A DNA stretch of 64,000 nucleotides from Straminergon stramineum (taxonomy: Eukaryota; Streptophyta; Bryopsida; Hypnales; Calliergonaceae). Below are positions 1-12,012 of the stretch, in pieces. Position numbers and translations under genes: made by a program. Below the pieces are notes generated by a model. That model did no database searches. It saw nothing but the letters and a program-made list of their open reading frames with translations, and was not told where the DNA came from. Where the stretch lies: assembly GCA_963920665.1 (NCBI GenBank), contig OY987267.1, positions 23,126,001-23,190,000 on the forward strand. Reading direction: 5' to 3'. The first letter of the stretch is position 1; the number at the start of each line of letters is the position of its first letter.

Positions 1-12
1 GGCGGAGATGAG

Positions 13-1688
13 ATGCCGTTTTCGAAACTGGAAGTGAAGCTGAAGGAACCCACGCTGGTGTTCCCGGCTTCCCCCACGCCGAAGCATGTCTACTTCCTCA
101 ACAACTTGGACCAGAACATCGCGGTGAGTATGCGCTCCGTTTACTTCTTCAACGCCCAGGAGGACAAGAAGCATGAAAATCCGGCGTCGGTGCTGAAGGA
201 TGCGCTCGCGAAGCTGCTGGTGGAGTTCTACCCCATGGCGGGGAGGCTGGGCATCAGCCCGGAAGGCAAGCTGCAGGTGGAGTGCGAGGATCAAGGGGTG
301 CTGTTCGTGGAAGCCACGACGGAAAATTATCTTGCGGAGCTCGGGGAGCTTTCTAATCCGACGCCATTCATGCGGCAGTTAGTGTACGATGTGCCCAGCG
401 CCAAAAATATCCTCGAAATGCCGCCGTTCATTGTGCAGGTACCGTTGCCATAGTCTTGGTGTAGTTGCAATCCTGCTCCCGATGCTCTGATTTCTGCGAT
501 GGTTTCGAAACTCAGCTATGCTGTTTTTTTGGGTGTGGGCAGTAACATGTTCTCAGCGAATCGCAGTGTCCCTGTCTCCCCGCATTGCTACTGGCGTTGT
601 AAGCAATTGGTTGTTCCTGGTCGTACGTTGCGTTGCAGAAGCTAGTCCTCTTGCCTAATCGAGTGCACTCCACACTTCTGAATAACGAGTGGGTTTCGCA
701 CTTCCGAGGTCGTGCAACCAGTGCAATCACGTGTGTTTGAACTTAATGAAGTGACGGATGTGAAACCCATAACTTGATAATCAGCGGAATGTCTGAAACC
801 CAGTGTTCTGTCAATATGCAGGTGACAACATTCCAGTGCGGAGGCTTCGTTGTGGGCCTTCACAACAACCACTGCCTGATGGACGGTCTCTCCGCGAACG
901 AGTTTCTCCTCGCTTGGGGCGAACTCGCGCGCGGCTTGGCCATCACGCACCCCCCGCACATGGACCGCTCCGTCTTGCGCTCTCGCTCCCCTCCCCGCAT
1001 CGAGTTTCCCCACCATGAGTTCGACGAAATCGAGGACCTATCCCCAGATCGCAACCTCCTCATGAACGGTGAGTCTTTAGTCTACGACAACATCATTCTC
1101 ACCCCCGACAACATCGAAACTCTAAAGAAGACGATCCTCGCAGACGGGACCGTAACCAAAGTGACGACGTTCGAGGCGCTCACGGCGTTGACATGGCGAG
1201 CGCGGACCCAAGCGCTTGAGATGCCGTCGGCGCAACAGTCGCGATTGTTGTTCGCCGTGGACGGGCGTCAGAAGTTTTGTCCGCCGCTGCCGGCGCACTT
1301 CTGCGGGAACGGGATCGTGCTCACGACGGCGATTGCCACGGCGGAAGAGTTGAACGGGCCGATCTCGTTCGCGGTGAAACGCGTCCAGGACGCCATCGCC
1401 ATGATCACGGACGCGTACATGCGTTCAGCGATTGATTTCTTTGAAGTGACTCGCAAGAGGCCGCAGTTGGTGGCGACGCTTCTGGTCACGACGTGGCTGC
1501 GATTGCCGTTCCACACGGTGGACTTCGGGTGGGGACATCCGGTTTGCACCAGCCCTGCGTGCTTGCCGGATCGAGAGGTCGTGCTGTTCACGGCGTGCGG
1601 GAAGGATAGGCGGAGTGTTAACGTCTTGCTCGCCATGCCCAGTGACGCGGCCATGGGCAGAGTGCGGGAGAATTTTAGGGTTTTGTGA
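13..1688 (+). CDS. BAHD acyltransferase (HCT/hydroxycinnamoyltransferase-like), two exons
   Basis: The enzyme should transfer an acyl group from a CoA thioester to an alcohol or amine acceptor in the cytosol; the acceptor cannot be read from sequence. Exons are 13-438 and 822-1688, joined in phase 0 (CAG|gtaccg ... tatgcag|GTG), giving 430 residues, normal for BAHD enzymes. The join restores a continuous family pattern: exon 1 carries the N-terminal half with the PMAGRLG segment, and exon 2 opens with VTTFQCGGF and then the catalytic HxxxD as HCLMDG (His159, Asp163). The structural DFGWG motif is intact at residues 376-380. The start is the ATG at 13; the ATG at 8 is out of frame, and an upstream start outside the window cannot be excluded. 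Coding DNA is GC-rich beside an AT-rich 3' flank. BAHD membership is secure; substrate class is a guess. Confidence 0.93.
439..821 (+). other. intron of the BAHD gene
   Basis: A 383-nt GT-AG intron with donor CAG|GTACCG and acceptor TATGCAG. Reading through it hits a stop at 451, and splicing restores the HxxxD exon in frame. It sits just before the HxxxD motif. Confidence 0.9.
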
Positions 1689-3143
1689 TCGCGAGGAGAA
1701 ATTCTACCAGATGGACGCGAAAACGAGTTCTGAATTCGCGGAGGACAGCTTTCAGACTTGAATCCCAGTTGGTGAAGGTGATGACAGCGCCGCTGCCATG
1801 GCCATGTCTTACTTGGGCTGCATTGGATATTTACTTTTTTATCTACATGTAGTTCTTCTGGGTACTTGACGTGAAGGTAGCTTCGGTTGATTTCTGAACT
1901 GAGTGATGAAATGGAAACACTCGTGATCAAGTACGACGGTTTGGATTGCTGCGCCCTCGAGGTTACCATATTTTCCAGTGTTGGGGCCTGTATTACATTC
2001 TTTGCAACATTCTTGAGACTCGGAACAAATTCAAAGCGTATTCTGATATGTGCAGTTCAGCACAATGACTGTTCTGAAAGTATCCAAATTAGTAGCATTG
2101 AAGCGGGCGTTTCATTATGAAAAAATAATAATCAATGTCGTTTGAATTGTAGATGATGCTCTGGCTCCGTTTTCCATTAGTACATCTAAGGGAAGTTGTC
2201 TATCATTGAACTCCATAGCCATTTTGCATGGTCTTGTCACGAACCTCTACGAACTGTACATGCAACACTTCCAGTATATTGTCAATATATTGTCGCAAAT
2301 GTTCCAGAACTCGGATGACTGTAAGTGCTTCTTGGCCCACACAGGGCTTATGATATAAGAAGGGTAAGTGAGGATGAATATGCTCCGAAAGCGAGCAATG
2401 AATGAAGTGCAGATCGATCGATACACAATAGGGCATTGAGTAAACCAGGAATGCCGAGTTGCTTCCGCAGGATCTGCGGTGTAGAGCAGTTGGAGAGAGT
2501 CATATTGAAGAAAGATAGCTAATGTTGACCAGAATACTGAGAATCCGTGGAGGGAGTGAAAAATTAGGATCAAATTGAAAGACTTTTGGAAGCCTGTTCA
2601 ATTCGTTCTATGGTGATACCATTTAGTAAGAATGTCGTTTGCACACAGGCTGAGGTCCAATTCAGAGGAAACGCGCTTCAAGTGTACTTTGTCGTGCTCA
2701 TTTTGTGTGTCGGTTGTTCAGAAACTTCAATATCGGATGTTGCAAAGGAGCTGTGTGCGGTGGTAGAATTTTCGTCACCCAGTATTGGCAAGAATGTGCA
2801 TGTTGGTCACTGGTTCACCATCATAGGTGACAATGATGCACCCATCCAAAATCTCGCTGGGGAACAAGTCAAAAGTCGTCTTTATAATGCAACTTCAAAG
2901 AAATGAGCAACTGTGTAGTTTATTTCATATCATAGTTCGAGCTATGAGAATACAACTTAGATTCCTATCACCAACAAACATTGGACAAATGAACATACAG
3001 AATCTTTCTCACATTTGATAATCAATGTAGATGTTAGAAGCTTCTACTGATGGAATGCTCTTTCTCATTTGGTCTAGAGCCAATAAATGATATCACACAA
3101 CTTTGAACAACTCAAAAAGCATCAATGAGACTTTCTTCAACTC
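1689..3143. other. intergenic region after the BAHD gene
   Basis: This is AT-rich DNA with short unconvincing open frames (for example 1887-2120 and 2586-2906) that match no family I recognise. It should contain the BAHD 3' UTR, but no clear polyadenylation signal stands out. I see no RNA gene or element ends here. Confidence 0.5.
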
Positions 3144-3147
3144 TTAA

Positions 3148-5249
3148 TGATCAAACAACTAGAGTTGAAACTAAGCTTAAGTGTAATCATTTCTCTCAGA
3201 TGGCAATCTCAATGGATTGCTTAGATAGTTTTGCACATTGTCTAAAAACATTCCTTCAATTGCAAGACTACACAAACATTGAAGATTTGACAAATTCTCT
3301 TATTTATGCTCAAGTTTCTTGTCATTGTATTCCTCTTTGGTCCTGGTCTATACAAATTTGGCTATCCACTCCTCATGATAAAAATTCACACCTGCAAAAT
3401 CAAAGGTTCAAGAGTAGCAGTTATAGAGTGCAATACTCGTAACATTATTGTCATTGCGATTCAAAAAACAGACAAATTTGGACATTGAAAATAAAATTTA
3501 CAACAAAAATTCTTGAATGAGCCACCATGTCATAACTACTAATGTTATGAAGCCATGATTGTAAAGACATTCTAAATTACAGAAGACTATCAAATAAGTA
3601 TGCAAAAATCCATAACAATTGAAAAAAATGATAAGAATGACTAATTAACACTTCCTGTGGACAACTAAAGAGTTTGTTTGAAAATTTGGTTCCAGGATTG
3701 CATCAACTCCACAATAACTAACTTAAGAGAACTAAGTATACCATGATTGTACAAATAAGCACCAAAGCATGGTTCATATTGTCTAATTGCCTTGGATTTG
3801 GATGGGTCTTCTTGGCAATTATAGAGAATTTAAAATTTCATTTGCATGCATTTTTAAGACATGGCAAGAAAAAACTATGAATTATTGAATTGTTAATTAT
3901 GGGAGAATCCAAAATCAACCCTAGGCTCTCATGTTAGAAGGTTTACATTTTAGGCAAGAATCTCTTTGGATTAGTTTCTGTAAAATTTTCGAGGTTCAGT
4001 GTACATCCTGTAAGTAGATACAATTTGTTTAGCATATATGCATGGTAGGCCATCTGCACTGTCAGTAGTTTCCTCACAAATTCTTCACAGCATTTCATGT
4101 CACAAACAAACCAGCAAAGAGAAGACGGGGCACTTGGCTAACTATCCAGAGGAAAGCAAATACATACTATTGCTCATCACCTCAAACAAGCTCTTACATT
4201 CACAAAATATTAATTATATGCTAATGTGAATTGAATAGAACATTAGATCAGTACTAAGATAATGTGAAACTAATGTCAAATCGATGTTAACGAACTGATA
4301 AATTATTAGTTGCCACTGTGCATCAAGATAATGCCAATGCCATCAACATGAGTAACACCAATTGAGTTTCACTGATATTAACTCAAATATCACTGAACTT
4401 GAGTATTATAAGAATTCGATGCCTATAACCTCACCCTTTAACAATCCCAAGACCTTTTCTCAATCTGAACATATTTTTTTCTTGTATCTTTGTACAAACA
4501 TGTTACATACCTCAATTTCCTTCAAATTAATTATAAAGAAAGGCTTCTAAATTCATTTATCTAAAAGCAGTACAGTGGATAAATGAGAAGCTGATTCGAA
4601 AGAACATCACCACAAAGCACTTCTATTCTGTTCATCATCCAGATTATGAACTTTCAAGGTTCGCCAATCAAATAAGGGATATTTATGAAGATTCTCTAAA
4701 ACCTGACACGACGAGATCTCAAGAAATACAATACGCTCAATGCTCTTGGTCGCAATTAGGCTCCAATTTTGAGCCAGTAGCATCCAGGCTTGATAGCTAC
4801 TGGGGAAGGCTTTTCATTTCCACAAAAGTGCAACCATAACCAGTGCAAAGGCTAGGGCTACAGCCAAACCCTTAATATCAATAGGAGCGCAAAGAAGAAT
4901 CGGCCCACGAGTCTAAACTTCAATTATAATCCACAAACATTAATGACAGAAGGCTATCAGACATGACTCTTGAGTAGGAATTCAAGTAATATGATTCGTT
5001 GGTTGGAATATCAGTTCGTACCTTGTGGAACAAAGAGCTACGATACGAGTGGCTCTAGTCTTGTTGTAGCTCGGATTTTGAGTCAGGGCCCACTCAAACT
5101 TCCTTCCTCACATTCACCGCACATTCCTGCGGATGAAGCTGCTATCGATGTCCATGCAAAGCCTCCTCTCCGACGGTCCAGAGACAACAAATGCTTCGAG
5201 GGGCTGTCATAGTTTGTCTCGTGAAGCAGTACGCATGATGCAATCATCA
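3148..5249. other. 3' flank of kinase gene copy A
   Basis: Non-coding DNA shared with 55030-56744. It holds the presumed 3' UTR of the minus-strand gene ending at 5250. The stretch 4440-4815 is absent from copy B, where the sequence passes directly from CCTTTA to TTTTCATTTC. Short open frames here are not conserved between copies. Confidence 0.6.
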
Positions 5250-8200
5250 TCAAGAACCGCGTCCTTTGCCAAAAAGGCGTTCAATGAATTTCGAGAAACT
5301 CCAGCTCCGATCAACCAAAGGCACGTCCCGGTTTTCAAAGACGGCCTCAAGAAAACCTTGTATATCTCCAGATTTCCATTTATCACAGGCATTGAAATCC
5401 AGGTTCGTAAGATAGGCATCGGCGCACGCTTGAGCTTCCCTCAGGACAAACTCGGCACTTGCTTCAGCAGGAACCAAACCGTGAATATGTTCACGTTCCC
5501 TATACAAAATGGTGGCAGCGTCTTGCAAACAAAATGGAACAAATTTGGTTGCTTCCTGAGGATTTCTCATACTTGGGAGAACCTCAACAAAACTTGGTGG
5601 AATCTCCCAATACGAACACAAAAAATTAAGAATGAATTCCTTACTCCGGTCTACTGAGAATGTCTTCCTTTTTCTAGCAGCAATACCAACAGGAATGACT
5701 ATTCCACTTGGTCCCAGTTGCTCTCGTATATACCCAATGATCGTCGCTGCGTTTTTAATTTCAGCTTTTGTTTTAACCTCCCAACAGGTTTGCGAAAGCC
5801 TATCCTTCGCTTCAGCATCCTTTAAGTCAAATTTTATGATAAAATCCTCCACGCTTTGGCTGTCGTCAAAGAACCGCTGCTTCCACCGCAGTTTATTCTC
5901 ATACAGTTCAGTTCCAGTCACTAGCATTTGTATTGGAACTCCATTAAGCTCCTTGGTGATGTCCGCCCATTGCAAGGCATTCGGAAGGTCTTCCAGCCTC
6001 TCGCAGACATACCACACCATATGTAATCGTGAGCTACTATTTGGGAACGGTGTAGCGTCTTCGGGAGAATAATATAGGTCTTCATTCCAAGCAGCCTTCA
6101 ATTTATCTTGGTGCCAACGTTTGTTCCTCGCTTTCACAAATCTCATAATGTCCGTGTAGTCTATGGAGTCAGTTTTACTCCTCGTTGCAACTCGGTACAG
6201 ACACAGAGGCGGCGAAACACTCACACTTTCTTTCAAGAGAATGCGATCTTCCATAATGTGCCCTGAAGCCCCACATATCGACATGCAGGTCGCCTCCACT
6301 AATTTCGCATTCCCTAGGACAAGGATTCTTAACGGTCGAACGCCAGGCTGGAAAATTATTCTAACGTTCTGCGCCAGAGCAATTTAACACTGATTTAGCC
6401 AAAACTTAGCAACATACAGTATCCGAAGAAATAACTTGGATTAGTAAAGCATACTTCTAGGACTAACAAATAGGAGAGGTCATAATGCTATATTGAATAG
6501 TAATTTGTGTCCAGTTCTCTTGGGCTGAGAGGGAAAATTTTGTTATCCATAACACTGTATTCAAAGCGAGTACTACGATGAACCAGAAAACAATCTCGGA
6601 TGTTAAATGATTTAAAGAGTAAAACTTAGCACTGTGTCCAACAACTTCCTTAAGCCTCGAGGCTCATGGAGATTATCTAATCCATACCGCTCGCTCAAGC
6701 CAAAAAGGGAATCCGAGTTTAGGCATGCATGATTGAAGAAATATTGGCTCTCGATTGATGTAGGTGGATTATCACATCACAATACTCAAATCCTCGAATA
6801 AATTTCATCACTGTACGTGGCACGGAAATTCGTCTCTAAACAAAACACTAGCAGAAATTGCCTGACCTCTGGAGAACTTGGTCCAGATTGATCTCCTTCG
6901 GGATCACCACCTACATCAAGAAATTGTCAGCGCAAGGCAGAAATCGATTCTCAATAGTGACAATCGAAAAAAGAAGTTGCCACTCTAATATGGTGCGACT
7001 AATCCCTAAAAGCCCGAAGCCAATCACAACCCCACAAATCTCTCATAATACCAAGTCATTTGATAGAAAATGCAAGATTCACTGGAAGTTCACAAGAGAT
7101 GTACTCACTTGTGAGAAGCATGGCCTTCAATTTTCTCAGTCTTTCACAAATTGCAAAGAACGAAGCAGGTCGCTCGGAAGGGTCTGGATGCCAACACTCT
7201 TCGAGAAGAGAAGTTAACTCAGCAGGACAGTCATCAGGCAAGCTAGGTCTACCGCCTTTCTTTACGAACTTACGTAACCCTTCCATTCCATGAGCGCTGA
7301 TTCTTTCTTCGTAAGGCTCACAGCCAGTCAAGATGCAGCTGCAAGTTACAGCAAACGAGAACATGTCTGCCTTCACCGATTGCCCGCGGATCTTGTCTTC
7401 GCCGGTTCCAGGATCACGAGTCATCTCCGGAGCTCTGTACCTTGTAGTTCCAACGTTCGGAGTTTGATTTGAGGACTTTTCAATCGCTGCACGCACTTTC
7501 GCAAGCCCGAAGTCAGCCACTTGCAATTCCAACACTGCACCGTCTTGTCCATTCACTAGCTTGACCAATATGTTCTCTGGTTTCATATCTCTATGGGACA
7601 CACTATGAAATTCACTCAAGTATTCCATGCCTTCACATACTTGCAAGATCATGTCTACAGCTTCAAGGGGAGGCACAGAGGACCCTGTTGCTACTGACTT
7701 CAAATATTCCAGTAGGTTCATTGACAGTTTCTCCATCATAAGAAACTGCTTCCCATCTGGATTCTTGTGAAACAGTATCAAGTTCACAATATTTGGATGA
7801 CAGCATTTCTCCAGTATAGCAACCTCCCTGTCCAGAGTTCCAGAGTTAAATGATGGAATTTTGAGGGCAAATGCTGTTTTCTTCCACTTGAAATTATAAA
7901 CTTTAGCAAATCCACCCCTTCCAATGCGTTCTCCTTTCCTTTCGAATGGTGGAACTCCAAGGCCGGCATCATCAACCACTGGGTCTGTCTCCTCCTTGAA
8001 ACGACGCAGAAGGGTCGCACAAATTTTTTGGTGATCGCCAGGCTTTTCAACGTATTTTCTGAGCACGTCTTTGAAATCGCTGAAGTCCTTCTCTACTATG
8101 CTCCTAGTCTTCTCGACAAGTAACCTAACCTTCTCCTTCCAATCAAATCTTTCAAGCTTTTCGGAGGCCACTGGCACACCTTTGGCATCTCTTACACGTT

Positions 8201-8555
8201 CAATCAAGAAGATGCACCAATCCAACTCTACGTGGTACTTGATAAACCTTTCTTTATGTGCCGAAACTTTGATGGCTGCTAAAACAAAATCACCTTCCCC
8301 CTTGTAGCAACAATCATCTCGAAAGGTTTTCACTCTGAGTACCACTCGGCAAAGTTCATGGAACACTTTGCTATACTGCGCTGGATATCTAAAAGATCTG
8401 TCTTCTTCCTCCGCTAAGTCCAACGTCTCCATTACCTTCTCTAGCAACCATGAGCACTGCCCTCGGTGAAGTCTGATCGATTCTGCAGCAGGTATTTTCG
8501 CTGTCAGAACTCGCGCCTTCCGCAGGTCCTCTGACATGTTTGCCAGCTTCGACAT
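5250..8555 (-). CDS. DUF1221-like / protein kinase / degenerate GTPase-like fusion, copy A
   Basis: Three exons on the minus strand: A 8555-7109, B 6910-6867 (44 nt), C 6368-5250, giving 869 residues. Residues 1-200 are a helical N-terminal region with features of the plant DUF1221 family (for example RGQCSWL, FHELCRVV, LDWC). Residues about 208-475 are a complete RD Ser/Thr-type kinase: glycine loop GRGGFAKV (212-219), Lys232, Glu244, HRD 321-323, DFG 348-350 and APE 375-377. The third loop glycine is Ala here. Exon B adds a Gly/Ser/Pro linker (GDPEGDQSGPSSPE). Exon C (498-869) has RILVLGN followed by a P-loop lacking GK[ST] (GNAKLVEATC), then LHMVWYV (about 613) and VPIQMLVTGTE (about 642-651) where GTPases carry their specificity motif. 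I infer a pseudo-GTPase. The same three-exon join works in copy B. The kinase frame can also run on to a stop at 7056 (499 residues), so a kinase-only isoform is possible. Probably a cytosolic signalling protein: I see no signal peptide or membrane segment. Confidence 0.8.
6369..6866 (-). other. intron B-C of kinase gene copy A
   Basis: Phase-0 intron of 498 nt between the linker exon and the GTPase-like exon: donor CCAGAG|gtcagg, acceptor ctctggcgcag|AAC. The equivalent intron in copy B is 499 nt with the same borders. Exon C in copy A has no ATG near its start, which supports entry by splicing. Confidence 0.7.
6911..7108 (-). other. intron A-B of kinase gene copy A
   Basis: Phase-1 intron of 198 nt: donor ACAA|GTGAGT (near consensus), acceptor ttcttgatgtag|GTGG. 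The copy B donor is the weaker GTCAGT. Reading into the intron gives 16 more residues and a stop, conserved in both copies. Confidence 0.65.
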
Positions 8556-8622
8556 TCCAATCTTTCTTGCTCATTATGAGACTAAAAAGTATAAAGCCTT
8601 TCAGGATGGCAGAAGAACCTCC

Positions 8623-8820
8623 CTACAGCATGATGGAAAATGAGATGGAGGTAGCCGAAGATGGTGGTGCAACGTTTTCTACCCGATCGAACAACGCCAC
8701 CAAGCAACGAGTCCATACTTGTTTCTTAAACTCAGAGAGAATCCGTAGGTCTTTCCTTTCCTCCAATCTGAATATATCGCTGTCTTCCGCACAATGATAT
8801 TCTAAAGTCAACACTTTCTG
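8623..8820 (-). other. conserved open stretch upstream of kinase gene copy A
   Basis: A minus-strand open stretch with protein-like sequence (RLEERKDLRILSEF, then KKQVWTRCLVALFDRVENV) is nearly the same in copy B at 60296-60114. It may be an upstream exon or transcribed leader: a TTTAG acceptor-like site precedes it in both copies and a GT lies at its 3' end. It cannot join the kinase frame simply, because stops lie just before the kinase ATG, and copies A and B differ by 4 nt near its 5' end. I do not recognise the peptide. Confidence 0.3.
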
Positions 8821-11800
8821 CCCGACGAAGCTCGATCCAAGCAGATTGAACCTCTTCCGCACCCGCAATAGTACACACCAGTTCTCCCGTGAGCTACACT
8901 ACCATTTCACTGCAACATGACATAGCATCTCTCAGGTGACAGCAAGAACATGCATTTCTCAATCCTGAATTTCTGAAATAGCGAAGAATTCAGCCTTGGA
9001 ATTATTTCGTCCAGCTGGCTGGCTCCAGAACTCACTTCACTGGTGATTATTGTTCTCGACAGAACGATAAGCACAGATAAATAGTAGATAGCGTAACATT
9101 CGCAGGGGTCGTTTATCCATACCCAGAGACCGGCATGAACCTAAGGGACTAAGAAACGCGAAAATAAAGCCTCACGATGAGAGGGAGGTTATTTCCATAA
9201 CAAGGGACACCATGATCATGCAAAGGGACAAAAGTCTGAGATATAATCGTGCTCCCCATATCCAATGGTCAGTTGCCACCTCTACAAAATGGGCTCCATT
9301 GAGGTGTATATGGAGGGTGCATCAGAATACGACGTACATGTCATCACTGAACTAATACAGCTAATACTGTGTTTTCAACTTCTCATATCTAGAACTATTA
9401 CTATTTTCCATCAGATTTGGAGACCACTTCGGTGACGCCAGGGCTTAGTAGAAATCTCTTCACAAACAGGGAGAAAATTCGCAGTGGGAAAACAGAATGA
9501 CACTACAACGCGGATGGAAAGAATGAAGTTCTCGCACAACGGGTTCACAAAGGCAAGGACATCGACCATCTCTAGCGAACCATGACCAGGTGCACAGACA
9601 ACTAGAATACAGAACAGCTTCAAGCTCATAGTTCACGTTTGTAACACTTGACACATCTTACGGTGCACAGAGATAATGAGCAAAACGTACCTACACCATC
9701 GTGGGCCGGGCCTACAGGACAGTGATGACTGAGCTTAATGAAGAAAAACCCACTCCAGCGTTGTGATCCTGAGCATTAAGGTTCGCGGCGGGGTCGCAAC
9801 TCGATCGCGGCTCGTGCGTGGCCGCGCAGGCGCGAAGGGCGAATGAGTCTGCTTGCTGCGGCAATCTGATGACCTAAATCTTCTGGGCCTGGCAACCCCA
9901 GTGCAAGGACCCTGTCACTTGCTGCGGTTCTTCAGAAAAGGGTTGTGACACACGTCTTTAATTTGGAAATGAGCGGACACACTGCGAACTCAGAGGAGGT
10001 GCCGTGAAAGATCACTCTGGGCTCCGAACTTCCGCAGCACAAGTGTAATCATCCGATCAGCCTCCGGCACCCAACTTGCCTGCTCGCAGAGAGAGCTAGG
10101 ATTCGCTTCAAAGGTACAGTTCGAATACTCTATCATTCTTCTGTCTACTTTGCGTGGTTCCGAAATAAGCTTAAGGTGGGCGCCTTACCTGTCATCGAAG
10201 CAGCAGAGGGTGAATACAGTGGTCATTAAGACATTAGATTCTGAATAGGTGCATCCAAGATGGTTGCTCAGTAGAAGAATTCCTCGAAACAAAGTTCCTA
10301 ACAGTAGTAGCGTTAAACATCACAGTTTTGGAAAACACTGAAAAGTCTCATCCTGAGTGAGGGGCCAGCTGTGATGTTCAAGAGTTCACAGTGTAGTGTT
10401 AACCCCGAGCTAAAAACATAAGAAAGCGACGCATTCTAGGTCTTTTGGGAATCGGCGTCAAAAAATGAAAAGAGAACAATTGGTTCTTCATCAAGAAGGG
10501 GACTAAAAATTGAAGTCACCCTCTTGCGCGTTGCGTTCATCGTCTGTATGGCCAATCAACTGCGATAATGGGCCAAGGCTCATCAGATCCAGTCCCTAAA
10601 TTCCTGCCCTAGAGGTCTTTAACTACATCTTACTGAACGAGTGTCACGGTCTCCCAAAGGGCAACCTAGGAGTCTGGCACAAACCCGTCCTTGGCCCCAG
10701 CCGGTTGGCGCTTCAAATCCACTAAGTCCCAAAAGCAATTGGTAATGTTCAATTGCCAAGAAAGAATTGCAAAGGAGGTGTCCTTCCTTGAAAACCTAAG
10801 CCACACCTAGATTTAGGTTTCGTACAGTTGCACAAATCTTTCCCATTACAACAAATACTTGCCAATTTAATTGAAATTCCTCCAGAATCTTAACGCACAC
10901 AAAACCTAGTGCCACAAAGGAGATGTCCATTCATCAATCTATCAAAGGAACAGCAGATTCAAATCACCACAACTCCCACCAAAGGGCCAAGCATGTAACT
11001 CTTTAAAATGAATTGCCAATTCCTATTGCTATTCCAAAGCTAGCCTCTGAGATACAAACCTGCACTCACGAAGATCCGTTACCAAATACTCCAGAGACCC
11101 TGAAAATCGCGACGACCAAAAGTAAAGCTCTCGGACGCCATTCCTCCTGGCACAAGCAAGCATCAAAAACAAGAGACACAAGTCAAACAGAAGGCGCGCA
11201 AGCGGCTATTCCTTCAATAACCAAAACAGCTCTAGTTCACAAGATTTGCACAAATTTTCAAAACTTCCACTGCCAAGTTAACAAAACTTCACCTGGTTAA
11301 TGAAAAGCACCAAAGACAGAGTCCACCGCCGGTAGGTTTGATCGAGCAAACCTCCGAAACAAATTTTGAACATCCTCAACGGAATGAGAACACCGACCTA
11401 CGACATATTCGAATCTGAGCAAGAGCAAAAGTCGGCACGGACTCACCTATCACTCTCGAGCTTCGCAACACTCCCGCGGCGAGAGTATGAAAGCACAGCG
11501 CTGGCCATGGATTGACAAAGCAAGCGCCCTACCGCCAGCTGCTTGTAAATTACATCCCAAGTTCGAACTCTCCACCGCGAAAATCATGCTGCCGTGCCGG
11601 ACCTTCGCGAGGGGTCCCGTTCAGTTGCAGGCCATCTTCTTCGCGAAATAAACTTAAGCTCCCTCCACCTGACGGGCAGTCATTGCGTGCGCCTGCGAGA
11701 GATCCCTCCACCTGATGGTGACGGTAAAACTCTGCGAAGGACAGGGATCTCCTCTTCTCACGGGCTCCGTCACGGGCCCTTTGCTTGGTTTAGGGGGTCG

Positions 11801-12012
11801 TCGAAGTTGCAGAATGCAGACAAAATGCTTTCACTAGTTGACCCTATGTTATTTTGGGAGGAAAAAAAAAGGACAAATAACCAAAGGAGTTGAGGAAGAT
11901 GATGAGTGGCCGACTGAGTGAAAGGCTGGCAGGACCACTGTGGAAAAGGCAGTCGCTGGAAGAGTTTTTAAGGGTTTTTGGAACGATGAATGAAAAACCC
12001 CTGCATGAGGGA
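8821..12012. other. upstream flank of kinase gene copy A
   Basis: This is the presumed promoter and leader side of the minus-strand kinase gene, conserved with 60297-63296. It includes a GC-rich, CpG-containing patch at about 9780-10130. Open frames here are not kept between copies, so I call it non-coding. No convincing TATA box or transcription start can be assigned. Confidence 0.5.

Larger units (their letters stand above)
3148..12012. repeat. segmental duplication, copy A
   Basis: This block matches 55030-63296 in the same orientation almost throughout: 3' flank, all three exons and both introns of the kinase gene, and about 3.4 kb upstream of it. Homology starts right after a TTAA (3144-3147) that in copy B is occupied by a transposon end. 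It fades near 12012, after a shared stretch around CTGCATGAG. Exons, introns and flanks are similarly conserved, suggesting a fairly recent event. Main indels are 4440-4815 (present only in A) and parts of 10800-11010 (longer in A). Confidence 0.93.

Noticed and set aside
1268..1969. 233-codon minus-strand open frame
   Set aside because: It lies antisense to the well-supported BAHD exon 2; GC-rich coding DNA often leaves such shadows.
2586..2906. 106-codon frame after the BAHD gene
   Set aside because: No recognisable domain, no splice partners, AT-rich codon use.
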